DNA of 64,000 bases from Amaurobius ferox (GCA_951213105.1 OX578150.1:23626022-23690021); one strand, 5' to 3'; positions 22,886-34,747 are shown, counted from the first letter of the stretch. Notes: a model not told the origin generated them from the sequence alone. Translations and numbers: made by a program.

Positions 22886-25800
22886 TTAATACAGTATTTT
22901 CAGTGGTGGGGCAATTTAAATTTGAATTTTCAGTGAATTGCTCTTTATAGCTGTCTGCCAATGCCTTCGCGATTTCTACGTCTAAGTACGCCGGACCATT
23001 TGAGGTATTAAGGTGGGAGATGTGGGATTTGGGGTTTTTTAGAACTTTTACGAATTCCCATAGAGAGTTATCGGAAGGTGAGAGGGAGTCTATGTGGCGT
23101 TTCCAAGAGTGCTGCTTGTGAAGATGAATTTTATATTTGATCTCATTATTTAGTCTATTTTATAGGGGGGGAACCTGTTTGCCTGCCAAATGTGCCTGGT
23201 GTGATTCCTTTGCTTGATCAAGTTTTTGATGTGGAATGGGAGCTTGTGATTGGAGGGGGGAGGAGCTTTAAAGGTAGTGGCTATGTCCAGGACGGAATTG
23301 ATTTCATTAGTGAGTTCTTTGACTTTGTTATCGATGTCAGAGGGGCTATTAAATTTTGAATAAAGGAGCGGAGAGTTTGCAAGAGTTTTAGAAATTTTTT
23401 TCCAGTTTGTAGTTTTAATAGAAGGGGGGATGGGCAAATTATTATTTAAGTAAAAAGTTAAAAGGATGGGGAGGTGGTCTGAGCTAAGTTCGTTGAGTGT
23501 GCATATAGTGTGTGGATAGATGATATTATTAGTTAAGGCGAAGTCAATTATAGAGTTTGATCTATTGTTGGGTCTGGTGTTTGTGGTGGGGTGTATGTGC
23601 CGAGTGTTGTTATTGCGGATAAAAGTGTTGAGATCTTTGCCATATTTGTTCCTTATGGAGGAACCCCAATTAATGTGGTGGGCCCATCATAATTGTTTTG
23701 TCCTGAAGGCCAAATAGGGCAAAGAGGTCGTCTGCCATGTCTTTGTTAGAGTGGAGCTTGGAGTAAATAGAGCCGATTAAAATAAGATGTGAGTTTGGGA
23801 TTTTAAATTTTATGAGGGTGTGTTCTAATATTTCCGTGGTGATGGGATTTAGTGGCTTATGTTCAAGATGGCTTTTAACGTAGATGGCAGTACTGCCTTG
23901 ATGTGTGTTTGTGTTTGCTCTCGCGTTGTGGTGCAAGGTGTAATTTGGAATCCGAATTCTGTTTGTTGGGCCGTTAATTTTGGTCTCCTGAATTAGTATA
24001 ATGTGGGGCTGATGTTGGCATTCCAGGATATGATATTAAGGGCATTTGGTGGTGGTGGTGGTGGTGGTGGGGGGGTATTATGTGTTTGAAGAGCCTTGAA
24101 TAAAGTGTTGATCAAGGAGAACAAGAATTTGTAGCCCTTTGTCAACTATGGGGGTTTCGTCCTGCAATACTTTTCCAATTTCTTTCAAAAATGCAATGAA
24201 TTTGTGTAGGTTGAAAGTTTTAAAAATTTTTGTTAGTTCATTGAAGATGCATAACAATTCGTTCATTCCAGTAAGTTTTTGATTGGTGGAGGTTTTTGCA
24301 GTGTCAACATTATTATTTTGAGTTTTATGGATAGGCTGTTCGTTATTTTCTTTTTCTTTTTGCTGTCCACTTCCGCTTTGGATCGTGGGAGGGGAGGGTG
24401 CATTATTATTGCTTGCTTTATGATGGATGTTTGATTCAGAACTGTGTGAGTTTTCATTTATCTCAGTATTTTTATAAGCGTACATTTGAGAGGTGCGATA
24501 TTTAATGAAGGGTTTGCGGGAGTTTGGCTATTACAGGGGGGGGGGGGGGGAGGGATGGCCAGGGGGAACTGGTGTCCTCAGCGGGGTGAGGGGGGGGGAT
24601 CTATTTTCCTTGAAATTTCGGTGCCCTTTTCAGTTTGTACGGCTTCTTTTTCGAGTGATGCTTTGATGGAAGGGAAGTTTCTGCAGGTACCTGTCCATGC
24701 CTTAACGGGGGGGGGGGGAGGTTCTAGGAGAGGGAGGATTTCTTTGCCGTGTTTGTTGACTGTTACGAAGGGGGGAGGTAGCGCGTGATCCAGGATAGGA
24801 ATTATAAGGTGTTCTGTAATTAGGAGGGTAATTGCTATCTTCTGGGAGAGGTCTTCGATTATTTACTGGGTTTGCAGGGCATGCTCAATAATTAGCAGGA
24901 TGTGGGCCATTGCAGTTAGCGCAAGTGGCGGGGGAAGTTCTCGGCTTTGTGCAGAGGCGGGTAGGATGCGTGCAAGCACATTTTAGGCATTTATGGTCGT
25001 GTCTACCATTGTCCGAGGAATGTTGCCACCCCTGACATCGGTAGCATTGTTGGAAACCTTTAGATACGAAAAGGACAATCTCAGTGAAAATGAAATTTAC
25101 ATGCCTTATTTTGTAAAGTTGTTCCAGGTCGGTTGTGGGTGGGAGGTGCATAAAGAAATTTGGGAGGGGGAGCTTGATCCGTAGACTTCTCATGTTATGG
25201 ATTTTTATTGGATGAATGCCAATCCCTTCAAAGTATTCCTTTATTTCTTCGGTTGGGTATGAGGGAGGAAGGCCTTTAATGACGGCTTTTTTAAGTCTAT
25301 CGACTTAAAAGTTGATAGACCTAAAAAAGTCGGTGGAATTTGTAGTTGTTTGCTAAAAGATATTTTTGAACTGCTCTGTAGTGGTCGCTGGATCTGGTGA
25401 AAACCCGAAGGATTTCACCAGTGAATTTGGCTCTTATTTGGTTTTCGGTGAATTTACTGAGTTCACACATTAGATTTTTTGGATTTTCCATAATCTCGAT
25501 GAAAAAAGGGTCCGGATGTTGTTCTCTGGTGATGTTTGAAGGGAGGGGGGGGGGGGCTCATTTACATTTGTACTAGGGCAGGATTGATTTTCTTCAGAGG
25601 CTTGATGAGAATTGATGAAGTTTTCTTTGCTGTGGATGGCTGGGGAATCATTTTGATTTTGAATTTGCTTTATGTTCCAGGTTTAATTTGAGTTTGGATT
25701 ATTCCTTGATATTTGATTAAGTGGGTTTTCCTTTTGGGTTTGTTTTGTGGGGGGGGGGGGGGGGTCGAGCGTGCTCGATTGGAAGGATTCAGTTGATTTT

Positions 25801-25959
25801 TCCGAATTTAGGTTTCCTACAGGAATTTCGATAATTTCATCAGTTTGATTTTGGGTATTTTTATCAGAATTTTCCATGCTGTTACAATTATTAGTTATTT
25901 CAATTATTTCTTCGTTGGGAACGATATCATTCATCGTGACTTCGGTAATGAAGAGATTT
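22886..25959 (-). pseudogene. LINE-2 ORF1 3' part and ORF2 5' part (gag, endonuclease, linker)
   Basis: This is the middle segment of LINE-2, read downwards. ORF1 pieces at 25683-25934 are acidic with a Pro run. A PRE_C2HC-like region lies around 25200-25480. Zinc knuckles lie at 24885-25193, with CYRCQGWQHSS, CLKCACTHPTRLC and CANCNGPHP. An ORF1 C-terminal module lies at 24078-24485. ORF2 endonuclease remnants lie at about 23150-24070. Their catalytic GDFN block is lost (GPPHHINWGSS instead), but SSDHLPILLTF remains. The RT linker runs down to the TTAA at 22886. Frameshifts coincide with long C runs on the coding strand at 24536-24550, 24707-24718, 25545-25556 and 25749-25764. Confidence 0.8.
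25285..25330. repeat. Short inverted duplication inside LINE-2 ORF1
   Basis: CTTTTTTAAGTCTATCGACTT is followed within two bases by its near-complement (AAGTTGATAGACCTAAAAAAG), forming a hairpin with about 19 paired bases. It interrupts the PRE_C2HC region of the gag frame. Confidence 0.75.
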
Positions 25960-25972
25960 CTAACGTTCTCGG
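25960..25972. repeat. 13-bp target duplication (left) of LINE-1 copy B
   Basis: CTAACGTTCTCGG is identical to 32305-32317. LINE-2 sequence lies outside both copies. Confidence 0.95.
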
Positions 25973-26605
25973 CCCCTCAGGGCTTCACTTCTTTAGTGAA
26001 TACGGGTGTTGCAATCCCGAGGTACCTTAGCAATCCTTTTCTTTCCTTTTTTCTTTCTCTCTCTTTCTTTTTCCTACTCCTTTTTTTTGTCTATCCTCCT
26101 TTCCCCTTCTTTTTTGTTTTGTTCTCCTTTTGTGTTTTGTGTTTCTTGTCCCTCTCAGCTGCTGGTGTCATCAATGCCGAGCCCTTAGTAAACATCACAT
26201 CTGCTCTATGGGCCCTAGTACCACTCTTCGGCCTCTGCCGTAAGGTACACCATTTGGGCTCGGGAATGGGTTCATGTGGATGTGATGCGAAAGGGGTAGA
26301 GCTGCGTGCATCAGTAGTTTTGCTTTCGAGACACGTTTGCAGTAAACGGTTCCAGAAGTGAGTCCCTTGGTTGCATTGGTTTGATGGTGGAGAGTGTTTC
26401 ATATCGAGAAATCCCTCATGGATCCTTACTGGTCCATGGGCCCTGTGCACCAGCTGCACGTTATGGCCCGCTCTCCATCATCTGGCTTTGCGAATGACTC
26501 CGGCGGTTACACTTGGCACGTTAGAAAAGTGTGGGGAGACGGAGCCTGTCGGGGGCTCCGATTGATCTGGAAGTAAACCGTGGTTCTTTATTAGTGGTTA
26601 CAAGC

Positions 26606-27865
26606 ATGGAGAATTCGAGAATGCCTTTTGTCTCGGGTTCTTCATGCCTTTCAAGTTCGACTCCAACTATCTCCTTACCCTCCAGGGTGGGGCGTTCCAA
26701 TTGGACAGACCAGGTAGAGAAGGAGGAAGCTTCAAGATCTATAAGAAAGCTTCAAGATCATCATTCCTATGAAAATCAAACATATTTACCATCAGAGGCA
26801 AGATATTTCATCCTGAAAAAAGTAGATGGTTCTTTCAGTAATGTTTCACCATTTCTGATACAAAAAAGCATACAAGCAATTTTTGGTGATGTCGTTTCAA
26901 TAAAAAAACTAAGATCAGATGATTTAATGGTGCAGGTGTCATCCAGTGCACAAGCAAAAAACATCTTGAGTATGAAAACAATGGGAAACTTTGAAGTAAA
27001 TGCTACCATCCACAGATCTTTAAATTTCTCACGGGGAGTAATCTCAGAACCAGACCTCATTTTGGACTCCGAAGAAGAAATTTTAACAAACCTAAGACAA
27101 CAAAAAGTTTGTGGCGTCCGCCGCATAAATATATGAAGAGAGGGAAAACTTATACCAACCAAACATCTCATATTAACTTTTGAGACACCAATTCTGCCCC
27201 AAACATTAAAAGTAGCATATCTAAAATGTTCAGTTAGACCATACATTCCAAACCCCCTAAGATGTTTCACTTGTCAAAGATTTGGACATTCAAAGTTGGC
27301 ATGTCGAGGAAAAGTGACTTGTGCTAATTGTGCAGTGGTTGGACATGATAGTAGCTCTTGTTCTGAGACAGCAAAATGCAAAAATTGTGAGGGTGAACAC
27401 CCATCTTACTCACGATCATGTCCTACGTTTAAGCTTGAAAAAGAAATATTGACCCTTAAAGTAAACAGTAATTCCTCATATCCAGAAGCAAGGAAAATAG
27501 TATGTTTCTGTACACCTAAAGCCGGTATCTCATATGCTGCTTCCATGAGAAACAGTAAACAAATGATTTCTATTGGTATTCAAACAGAATCAGACGATCA
27601 ACCATTAACATTTCCTGTAACAGAAACATCGACCGCACTTAAAAAATCAGCACCGTCTAACACAATTATAAAACCTGCAAAACCTTTAACTAATACTAAA
27701 CCTAACTTCCATGGAACCACTGAAAACAAAACAATACATGACAAGACAAGCAAAATTAAAGACACTAATACTAAAAATGTAAAAGCAAAGCATAAATCTT
27801 TAATGTTGAAAATATCAAAAGAGGGTCCTTCCACCAAAAGACCCCTGAAAGAACAGACTTTTTAA
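26606..27865 (+). pseudogene. LINE-1 copy B ORF1 (gag-like nucleic-acid-binding protein), one stop
   Basis: The likely start is ATG 26606 (MENSRMPFVSGS), matching copy C. The N-terminal 75 residues are Ser-rich. A folded region follows (YFILKKVDGSFSNVSPFLIQ onward). Then come three CCHC knuckles: CFTCQRFGHSKLAC, CANCAVVGHDSSSC and CKNCEGEHPSYSRSC. A TGA at 27134-27136 replaces the CGA found in copy C. The 3' end differs in frame from copy C, and this copy lacks the long Asp run. The protein would coat the LINE RNA in the retrotransposition particle. It cannot be made full length from this copy without readthrough. Confidence 0.88.
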
Positions 27866-30139
27866 AGAAAAAATCTAAAAATCAGGTATCTGATGATGAT
27901 GATGGAGAGGATGATGCTGTACATGGATATGTTTCTGAAGATGAAGACATGGTGAGCTTGCTTCTGTGCCATCGGATTAAATTTTTTTTATGGCTACTAT
28001 TCTTTCTTGGAATTCTCGAGGTCTTCGCAATAAACTGTATGACATTAAAGCCCTTTTGAATACATACAGTCCTGCTTGTATAGCTCTCCAAGAAACATTC
28101 TTAAAATCTGCCGACACAGTTAAAATTCGCTGTTTTAGCACAATTAGGAAAGACTGTGATCATGGAGGAGACAAGGTTTCTGGTGGTGTTGTCTTGCTTG
28201 TATCTCATAACTACCCATCTACCACTCTTCGCTTAAATACTCAGCTACCAGCTGTGGCTGTCCGAATTCATCTTACCATATTGATTACAGTTTGCAATAT
28301 ATACCTTCCACCTAATATCCATATTAATCAAAATGAACTCAATAGCTTGATTAGCCAACTTCCTAGTCCATATCTGATCTTGGGTGACTTCAATGGTCAT
28401 AATCCTCCGAGGGGAAGCAAAGACATAAATAGCAGAGGGCAGCAAATTGAGCAGTGTCTTAGTGCTTACAGTCTGTGCCTTTTTAATAATAAGGAATACA
28501 CTTACTTTCATGAACCTAGCAGGACCTATCACAGTATCGACCTTGCTATATGTACACCAGCCATATTTCCATTCTGGAACTTCACAGTTTATAATGATCT
28601 CCAAAATAGTGATCATTTTCCTATCATCTTGTCTGGCAGTTATGTCAGGTCATCTGTTAAAAAACCATCTCGATACATTTTTTCAAAAGCCAATTGGACA
28701 CAATATACTCACCTTGCTGAGATTACTACTGGTATTATCCAAAACGGAAATATTGACACTGTGGTAAATAGAGTTACTCAACTACTGATTAAGGCCACAG
28801 ATGATGCTATTCTAAAAAGCTCTTTAAAAACAACCAAATTTCACTTTCCTTGGTGGACTTCTGAATGTATGGTGACCATTAAGCAACAACGTAAGGCTTG
28901 GGGTATTTTTCGGCATTATCCCACAATGACCAATTACATAGCTTTTAAGCAAACAAAAGCAATTGCTAGAAGAGTTCGTCGAAAGTGTCAACAAGAGTCA
29001 TGGCAAAAGTATGTATCCGAAATAACTTTCTCTACTCCAAGCAAAATCATATGGGAAAGGATGAAAAAGTGTTCTGGATTATATAGAGAACATCCCTTTT
29101 CCATTCTAAATTGCAACGGTTCAACTATTAGTTCTTCGTTAGACATTGCTAATGAAATTGCCAAACAGTTTGCAAATATCTCTAATGCAACAAACTACCC
29201 TGAACCATTTCTAACTCATAAACTCAGGTCGGAAAGTAAACCTATTGTTTTCCTAGAAGCAAATAATCAACAGTGCAATTCAGAGTTTACCATGACAGAG
29301 TTAATGACAGCTTTATCAAAAACACACAAAACTTGTAGTGGACCAGACGAAATTAATTATCTCATGCTAAAACACCTTTCTCATGACTCCTTGTTGAACC
29401 TCCTGCAGCTGTTCAACAGAATCTGGTTCGAACATAAATTTCCTAAATCATGGCAAAGAGCTATCACCATTCCCATTATGAAACCAGGTAAGGACCCACT
29501 AAGTCCTTTAAGTTATCGACCTATAGCACTTGCACGCTGTGTAAAGCTGTGTATGTAAACTGCTTGAAAAAATGGTAAACGCTAGGCTTGTATATTTTTT
29601 AGAAGACAATAAAAAATTATCGCCAAATCAACGTGGCTTTCAACAAGGTAGATCTACTACCAGCAATCTAATTTCCTTAGAATCACAAATTAGGACTGCC
29701 TTTTTTAGGCGAAACCATTTAGTTTCCATATTTTTTGATATAGACAAAGCATATGATCGAACTTGGAGCTATGGTATTATTAAGGACCTCTTTGATTTTA
29801 ATTTAAAGGGTAATCTTCCCATTTTTATCCAAAACTTTTTAGATTTTAGGACATTCCAAGTTCGCATTGGCTCAGCTCTCTCTCACACATATGTACAAGA
29901 AGGAGTGCCACAAGGAAGTGTACTGAGTGTGACACTTTTTAATATTGAAGTCAACAGTATTTTAAACCAATTACCATTGTCAGTTCATAAAACCATGTAT
30001 GTTGATGATCTGCAAGTTTCCTATCAGGCACATGATATGCGTTCAGTAGAGCGACAATGTCAAGCTGCTGTTAATTGTATCTTGCGATGGGCAAACTTGA
30101 ATGTATTCAGTTTTTCTACTCAAAAGACATGTTGTGTTC

Positions 30140-30191
30140 ACTTCACAAGAAAACGTGGTATTCACTTCACAAGAAAACGTGGTATTCACTT
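30140..30191 (+). repeat. 24-bp in-frame tandem duplication in copy B ORF2
   Basis: The unit encoding HFTRKRGI occurs twice in a row. The matching part of copy A carries a single unit. The reading frame is kept. Confidence 0.85.
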
Positions 30192-30315
30192 ACCCCCAGA
30201 AATCTTTATGGGAGACGTTAAGATCACAGTAGCAGACGAAGTCAAATTTCTCGGAATCTGGTTTGATAAGAAACTCACTTTCTTGCCCCACATCCAAAAA
30301 CTGCGAACGAAATGT

Positions 30316-30692
30316 TGTTGTTGTTGAGACCCAGACCGTCCGACCTACCAGAAAGGTGTAAGGTAACTGTATGGACGGCCGGGAAGTGCCACCCAATTTA
30401 GACCAGAACCCAGTGGGGGAGGCATCCACAGGGACCGTACCCTCCTTCCCCTACCACCAACCTCTCGGAAGGACTTACGGACCCACATGTTTAACGTGAT
30501 CGTACTCCGCATGAACACGGCGGCATTTGTGGTAGCGTGCAAATCTAGCGCGCAAACACGGGGATACCGCACCCGAGATGGCCAACAGCACGCGGTGTTC
30601 CGAGGTGGTCACCCACCAAGTACTAACCGCGCCCGATGCTGCTTGACTTCGGTGATCTAACGAGAACCGGTGTTTTCAGCACGGTATGGCCC
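30316..30692 (-). mobile_element. 5S rRNA-headed composite SINE, copy S4, inserted in LINE-1 copy B
   Basis: On the minus strand the element runs from a slightly 5'-truncated 5S head (30692-30581) through a tRNA-like remnant without B-box and the shared body to a (CAA)n tail at 30316-30326. A 4-bp duplication ATGT (30312-30315 and 30693-30696) flanks it, and LINE ORF2 is continuous across the site. It is nearly identical to S1. It is opposite in orientation to the LINE. Confidence 0.92.
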
Positions 30693-32304
30693 ATGTGAGA
30701 AAGCTCTAAATATCTTGAAAGTTATTTCAAATACAAAATGGGGTGCAGATCAGATTTCCATGCGTCGAATCTATAGAGCTGTTATTCGGTCAAAGCTTGA
30801 CTATGGATGTTCTGTGTATGGATCAGCACGAGCATCTGTGCTTAAGATGCTCGATCCAATTCATAATAATGCTCTTCGTACTTGTTCTGGTGCCTTCAAA
30901 ACTTCTCCTATTCAAAGCATATACATTGACTGTAATGAGACATCACTCGAACTCAGGCGAGAACAGCTTTCACTGAATTATCATTGATGTCCATATATGA
31001 TGTCCATGAACTACCATCCTTTGCAACGGATCATCCTGGATGTGCAGTACGATCGGCTGTATTCAGCCCGACCCTCCTGTGTTCCTTCCTTTGGCATGCG
31101 AATGTGCAATAGTGTATCATCAATTCCACTAGAAAATCTCATTGTTAGAAAGAGAAAGGCTTGTAAAATACCTCCATGGCAAGTCCCAAATTTCAATTTT
31201 CTCAATCCTTTTGATAATTTTTTAAAGAGTAGTACACCTGATTCCATTTATGTTCAAATTTTTGCAGAACATAGTGATTTATTTAAGGAGTTTACTTCTA
31301 TTTTTACAGATGGCTCCAAAACAGCAGCACATGTCGGATTTGCTTATGTATGTAATGATATAGTTCAGTCTTTTAAACTTCATACCTCATGCTCCATTTT
31401 TACTGCAGAAATCACAGCAATTCACCAGTCATTAATTTTCATCACCCATCAAAGGGGAAATAAATACATCATATATACAGATTCATTAAGTTCTTTGCAA
31501 TTACTTTGATCTAGAATGGCCATGATTCATCCCATTGCCTCAGATATCCTCCAACTTGTGCATCGTCTGAAGGCACGAGGAAGCCATATTCAATTTTGTT
31601 GGGTTCCAGGGCATGTTGGTATAAAGGGAAATGAATTGGCTGATACCGCTGCAAAAACAGCTAATCATATTATGAATCATCCCATTCCTTTGACAGATAT
31701 TAAAAAAACTATTAGTAAAATATTATATGATAAATGGCAACATTCATGGAATCAGCAAACTCAAAATTAATTGTATGAGATAAAGCCTGTAATACAGAAG
31801 TGGACTAGTTTTCAGTGTAGGAAACTTGATGTTATTTTAACTCATTTGCGCATTGGTCGTACTCGTTTTACCCACAGACACTTACTTTTAGGAGGAATTG
31901 AACCCTTTTGTAATAGTTGTCAGACGTCAGCAAGTATCAAACATATTTTAATTGAGTGTTCGAAATATAAACAGTTCCGTTTTAAACATTTCAAGACTTA
32001 TACTTTACATTTGGCAGAATTGATTGGAGAAAATCCTCATTTAGAGCTTTTCTCATTCCTTCTGGACATTGGTTTTTTCCATCATTTTTAACTTCACTTT
32101 TTATAACCTTTTAGTCATTTTTCATCTCGTTTTCATTGTTGTACATGTTACATAGTCATGGTTTTTTTTTCACACATTATAACTCTTTTAAATTATACAC
32201 GTGTTTTAATCCATACTAATATATGTATGTTGGTACCATATGTCTGGCGCAGCATATCCTCTTTGGATCTTGTGCCATTAAACCATAATTAACCAACCAA
32301 CCAA

Positions 32305-32317
32305 CTAACGTTCTCGG
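32305..32317. repeat. 13-bp target duplication (right) of LINE-1 copy B
   Basis: Identical to 25960-25972, and follows the (AACC)n tail directly. Confidence 0.95.
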
Positions 32318-32919
32318 AGTTTTGGCAAGGGGGTGGTTGTTTTCAATAGAAGTACCATGGCTGTTGCAGATTTTTTTACTTTGCGATCTGGTGGTCACCT
32401 GCGAGGCAGGGACAGAGAATTCATTAGTGCAAGTCTCGTTGATCGAGGAAAAACTTTTGACCTCAATTCGTTTTTGAGTAGAGTAAAATAAATGATCTTT
32501 TGCAATACTTTTAAGTCTAGGGGGGGGAGCATTTCAAAATAACCAAGTCGGAGCACATACCTCTGATCAGGTTCACGTTTCTCATCCTTCCATCCGAATC
32601 CATCTTGGCTGTTGTCATGTAGGCGACTGCTGCTTGTGATAGTTATTGCAGTTCTTTGGCCAGAGTTAAAGATCTTAACTGTTCATTGTCTAGTTCATGT
32701 TCCTGATAATCAAAATTGATATCGTTCGGGATATGTCCCATAAGCTCGGCCGGTCCAAGGTCGTGATTTCTACTTATCGTTGACAAAGGATGTCTTCATG
32801 AAAGTAGCGGCTGCCAGTGACAGCAAAAATACAGAAGAAGGTCTCACAGGACAAAGTACATTCGAAGAGAGCTCGGTGATCTCTTTCGTGTGTGTGTGGG
32901 AAGGACATATTACATAATA
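32318..32919 (-). pseudogene. LINE-2 ORF1 start and 5' UTR
   Basis: On the minus strand, ATG at 32398 opens a frame beginning MTTRSQSKKICNSHGTS, typical of LINE ORF1 starts. It continues into the LINE-2 gag fragment at 25959 and below once LINE-1 copy B is discounted, with one frameshift needed. The rest, to about 32919, is presumed 5' UTR and has no frame. Confidence 0.6.
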
Positions 32920-33125
32920 CACGTGTTATACACGTGTTTTAATCCATGTTAATAACGTGTTTGTAATCATAAGCGTAAATCCATGCTATACACTTGTTTT
33001 AATCCATGCACACAGATTATACACGTGTTTTAATCCATGCTAATATATGTATCTCGGTACCATATGTCTGCCACAGCATATCCTCTTTGGATCTTGTGCC
33101 ATTAAACAATAATCAACCAACCAAT
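32920..33125 (+). mobile_element. 5'-truncated LINE-1 3' UTR fragment
   Basis: The last part matches the end of copy B (CATATCCTCTTTGGATCTTG, then GCCATTAAA and a short AACC tail). Its 5' part holds about four degenerate units of TACACGTGTTTTAATCCATG, which copy B has once. No clear target duplication was found. Confidence 0.75.
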
Positions 33126-33327
33126 CAGAATTTTTATTATTCTTGCAACACATGGGGGATATTAATATTCTTGTCTGGATTTGCAGGTGAGAATGTAGTA
33201 TTGAGCTTGAAGTGAAAAAAAGTTACAATTATGGACCTGGATTTGTTTGTAAAGTTAGATTTTGGTGAAGATTCATATTTTATTTGGCATCAAGTTTTAA
33301 AATATATCTGTAAAAGAAAAAATAAGC
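33126..33327. other. AT-rich spacer
   Basis: Nothing recognisable is seen between the LINE-1 fragment and the hAT-2 end. Confidence 0.5.
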
Positions 33328-34739
33328 AGGGTTGCGTTTTTGATGGCAAAAACTGGTTTTGCATGTGACATTGATTTAATCCGTGTTTTAACCGGATTAA
33401 ACCATCAAAAACCCAAAAGCTACGAACAAAAGGGGAATTTAATTTAAAAACGATAAAACCACCATGTCAATCATTATAAGATTGATCACCCATATAAATG
33501 TGAACAATATTACAATAAAAAAAATGTTAGTAATTTTAAAACATTATCCTTATAACCATACAAGTACATAAATACCTTAAAAATATTGAAATACTAGCAA
33601 TAATTAAAAATAATGTTTCAATTATTTGAATTTGAATATTAAGGTATTCTGATTTCATTTTAAATGTAAAACAATATTTATAACTTTTCTGAAGTTTTAT
33701 TATTTGAAGATTTTAGAGATAGCACAATTTGTTTTTAATATTCGTGTTCATTACACCCACGTAGCATTCGATAACACATAACGAGTTAAGAACTTTTCTC
33801 TAGTCCTAAACAATTTTGCAGTTTAGAATGGATGATTCCAAAATTTGAAAATATTCTTTCTATAGAAGGCGAACTAGCAGGTTGGGCGTTATTGCTAGTT
33901 CAGCTAATTTAAAAGCTACACTGTATGAAAATCTGCATCCTGAAAACTTTCATACTTCAAAATACCTTTTCACCACATTATCGGATTGGTGAGTTTTGCA
34001 CTTGTACTGAAGTAAAATGTTGAGAATGGGCTTTCTTGGGCTTCAAGTGCAATCAGAAGTGGTAAACACTCTTCAATTTTTTCTGTAGTATAAAAACGAG
34101 CAGTTTCCATTTGGCTATCTATTAAGTCTTTATCCATATGTTTCGGATGCATGATGTAATTGAGGAAATGGATTGGCATTAATGCCTGTTCTAGTCTTTT
34201 CTGAAACTTTTAATATGTAGTTGTAGGGAATCTTCTTTCATAAGACTTATCCAATTGTGGCATGCATCGGGCGGTGTTGCTGTATCTCTTTGGCATGTGT
34301 GGAGACTCAGACTGCACTTCTCCATCTATATCTAAAGTTCTTTTTTGCAAGCACTGTAATAAATGAGTTTTCATCCTTTCTACACTGTTTGCTCAAGTGC
34401 TTCCATAATTTTTGCTCTTTGCACATTGTTTTTCATCCCTGTCCACTTTATAATAATGTTGCCAAATCAAATCTGTCTGCCTTCCACCACAATTCATTAT
34501 CACTTTATTCAGCTTAAACTTCAATACATACAAATATCTTTGCAGTACTATTACAACTAGAAATTGTTAAGAAAAAAAAAAAACCACAGACAAACCACAA
34601 CTAGACTCCAAATGATGTGAAACTAGTAGGAAATCTAAGCTACAGTTATCTTTGTCTTCTTTCCTTTAGGGATTTGGGTGCTCCGATTTAAAGTAAAGGG
34701 ACAAGGGAGGAAAGCTTTTATCTCTACCCTACCCCTTCG
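33328..34739 (-). pseudogene. hAT-2 transposase remnant (C-terminal half)
   Basis: The left end begins CAGGGTTGCG, a hAT-like terminus, with an internal palindromic pair (GTTTTTGATGG and CCATCAAAAAC) just inside. On the minus strand the C-terminal dimerisation motif is clear at about 33785-33890: SIERIFSNFGIIHSKLQNCL. Upstream fragments at 33970-34179 (PIHFLNYIMHPKHMDKDL) and up to about 34500 (WWKADRFDLA, KENSFITV-like) fit the preceding part of a hAT transposase. Stops are frequent. The 5' half and the right terminus are missing, and the hAT-3 element begins a few bases further on. Confidence 0.7.
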
Positions 34740-34747
34740 GAGTAATG
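34740..34747. repeat. 8-bp target duplication (left) of hAT-3
   Basis: GAGTAATG pairs with GTGTAATG at 40113-40120 (7 of 8 bases). Confidence 0.7.

Larger units (their letters stand above)
27990..32090 (+). pseudogene. LINE-1 copy B ORF2 (endonuclease, reverse transcriptase, RNase H), disrupted
   Basis: ORF2 starts at ATG 27990. The endonuclease has SWNSRGLRNKL, ALQETF and GDFNGHNPPRGS, where copy C has PLWGS, then NSDHFPI. The frame is open to 29558 and then shifts after CARCVKLC. Reverse transcriptase continues at 29572-30327 with FFDIDKAYDRTWS, VPQGSVLSV and MYVDDLQVSY. It is cut by a SINE at 30316-30692 and resumes at 30697. RNase H spans about 31300-31770, with FTDGSK, IYTDSLSSLQLL and HVGIKGNELADTAAK, and carries a TGA at 31507-31509. 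A zinc-finger-like CNSCQTSASIKHILIEC ends the protein near 31980. Several stops, the frameshift and the SINE make it inactive. Confidence 0.9.
25973..32304 (+). mobile_element. LINE-1 copy B: full-length non-LTR retrotransposon inserted in LINE-2
   Basis: It starts CCCCTCAGGG like copy C and ends in (AACC)n after TTGTGCCATTAAACCATAA. It is flanked by a perfect 13-bp target duplication. The 6332 bp include a 377-bp SINE, leaving about 5.95 kb of LINE. The order is a 5' UTR of about 630 bp with a polypyrimidine tract (about 26033-26130), ORF1, a short gap, ORF2 and a 3' UTR. It is full length but disabled by point stops, a frameshift and the SINE. Copies B and C are very similar, so insertion was fairly recent. 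Confidence 0.95.

Noticed and set aside
24486..24788. 100-codon Gly-rich plus-strand frame
   Set aside because: It is the complement of C-run-rich LINE-2 coding sequence.
25876..26361. 161-codon Phe/Leu-rich plus-strand frame resembling a membrane protein
   Set aside because: It spans the LINE-2/LINE-1 junction and the polypyrimidine 5' UTR; the same frame recurs at 60984-61350 in copy C.
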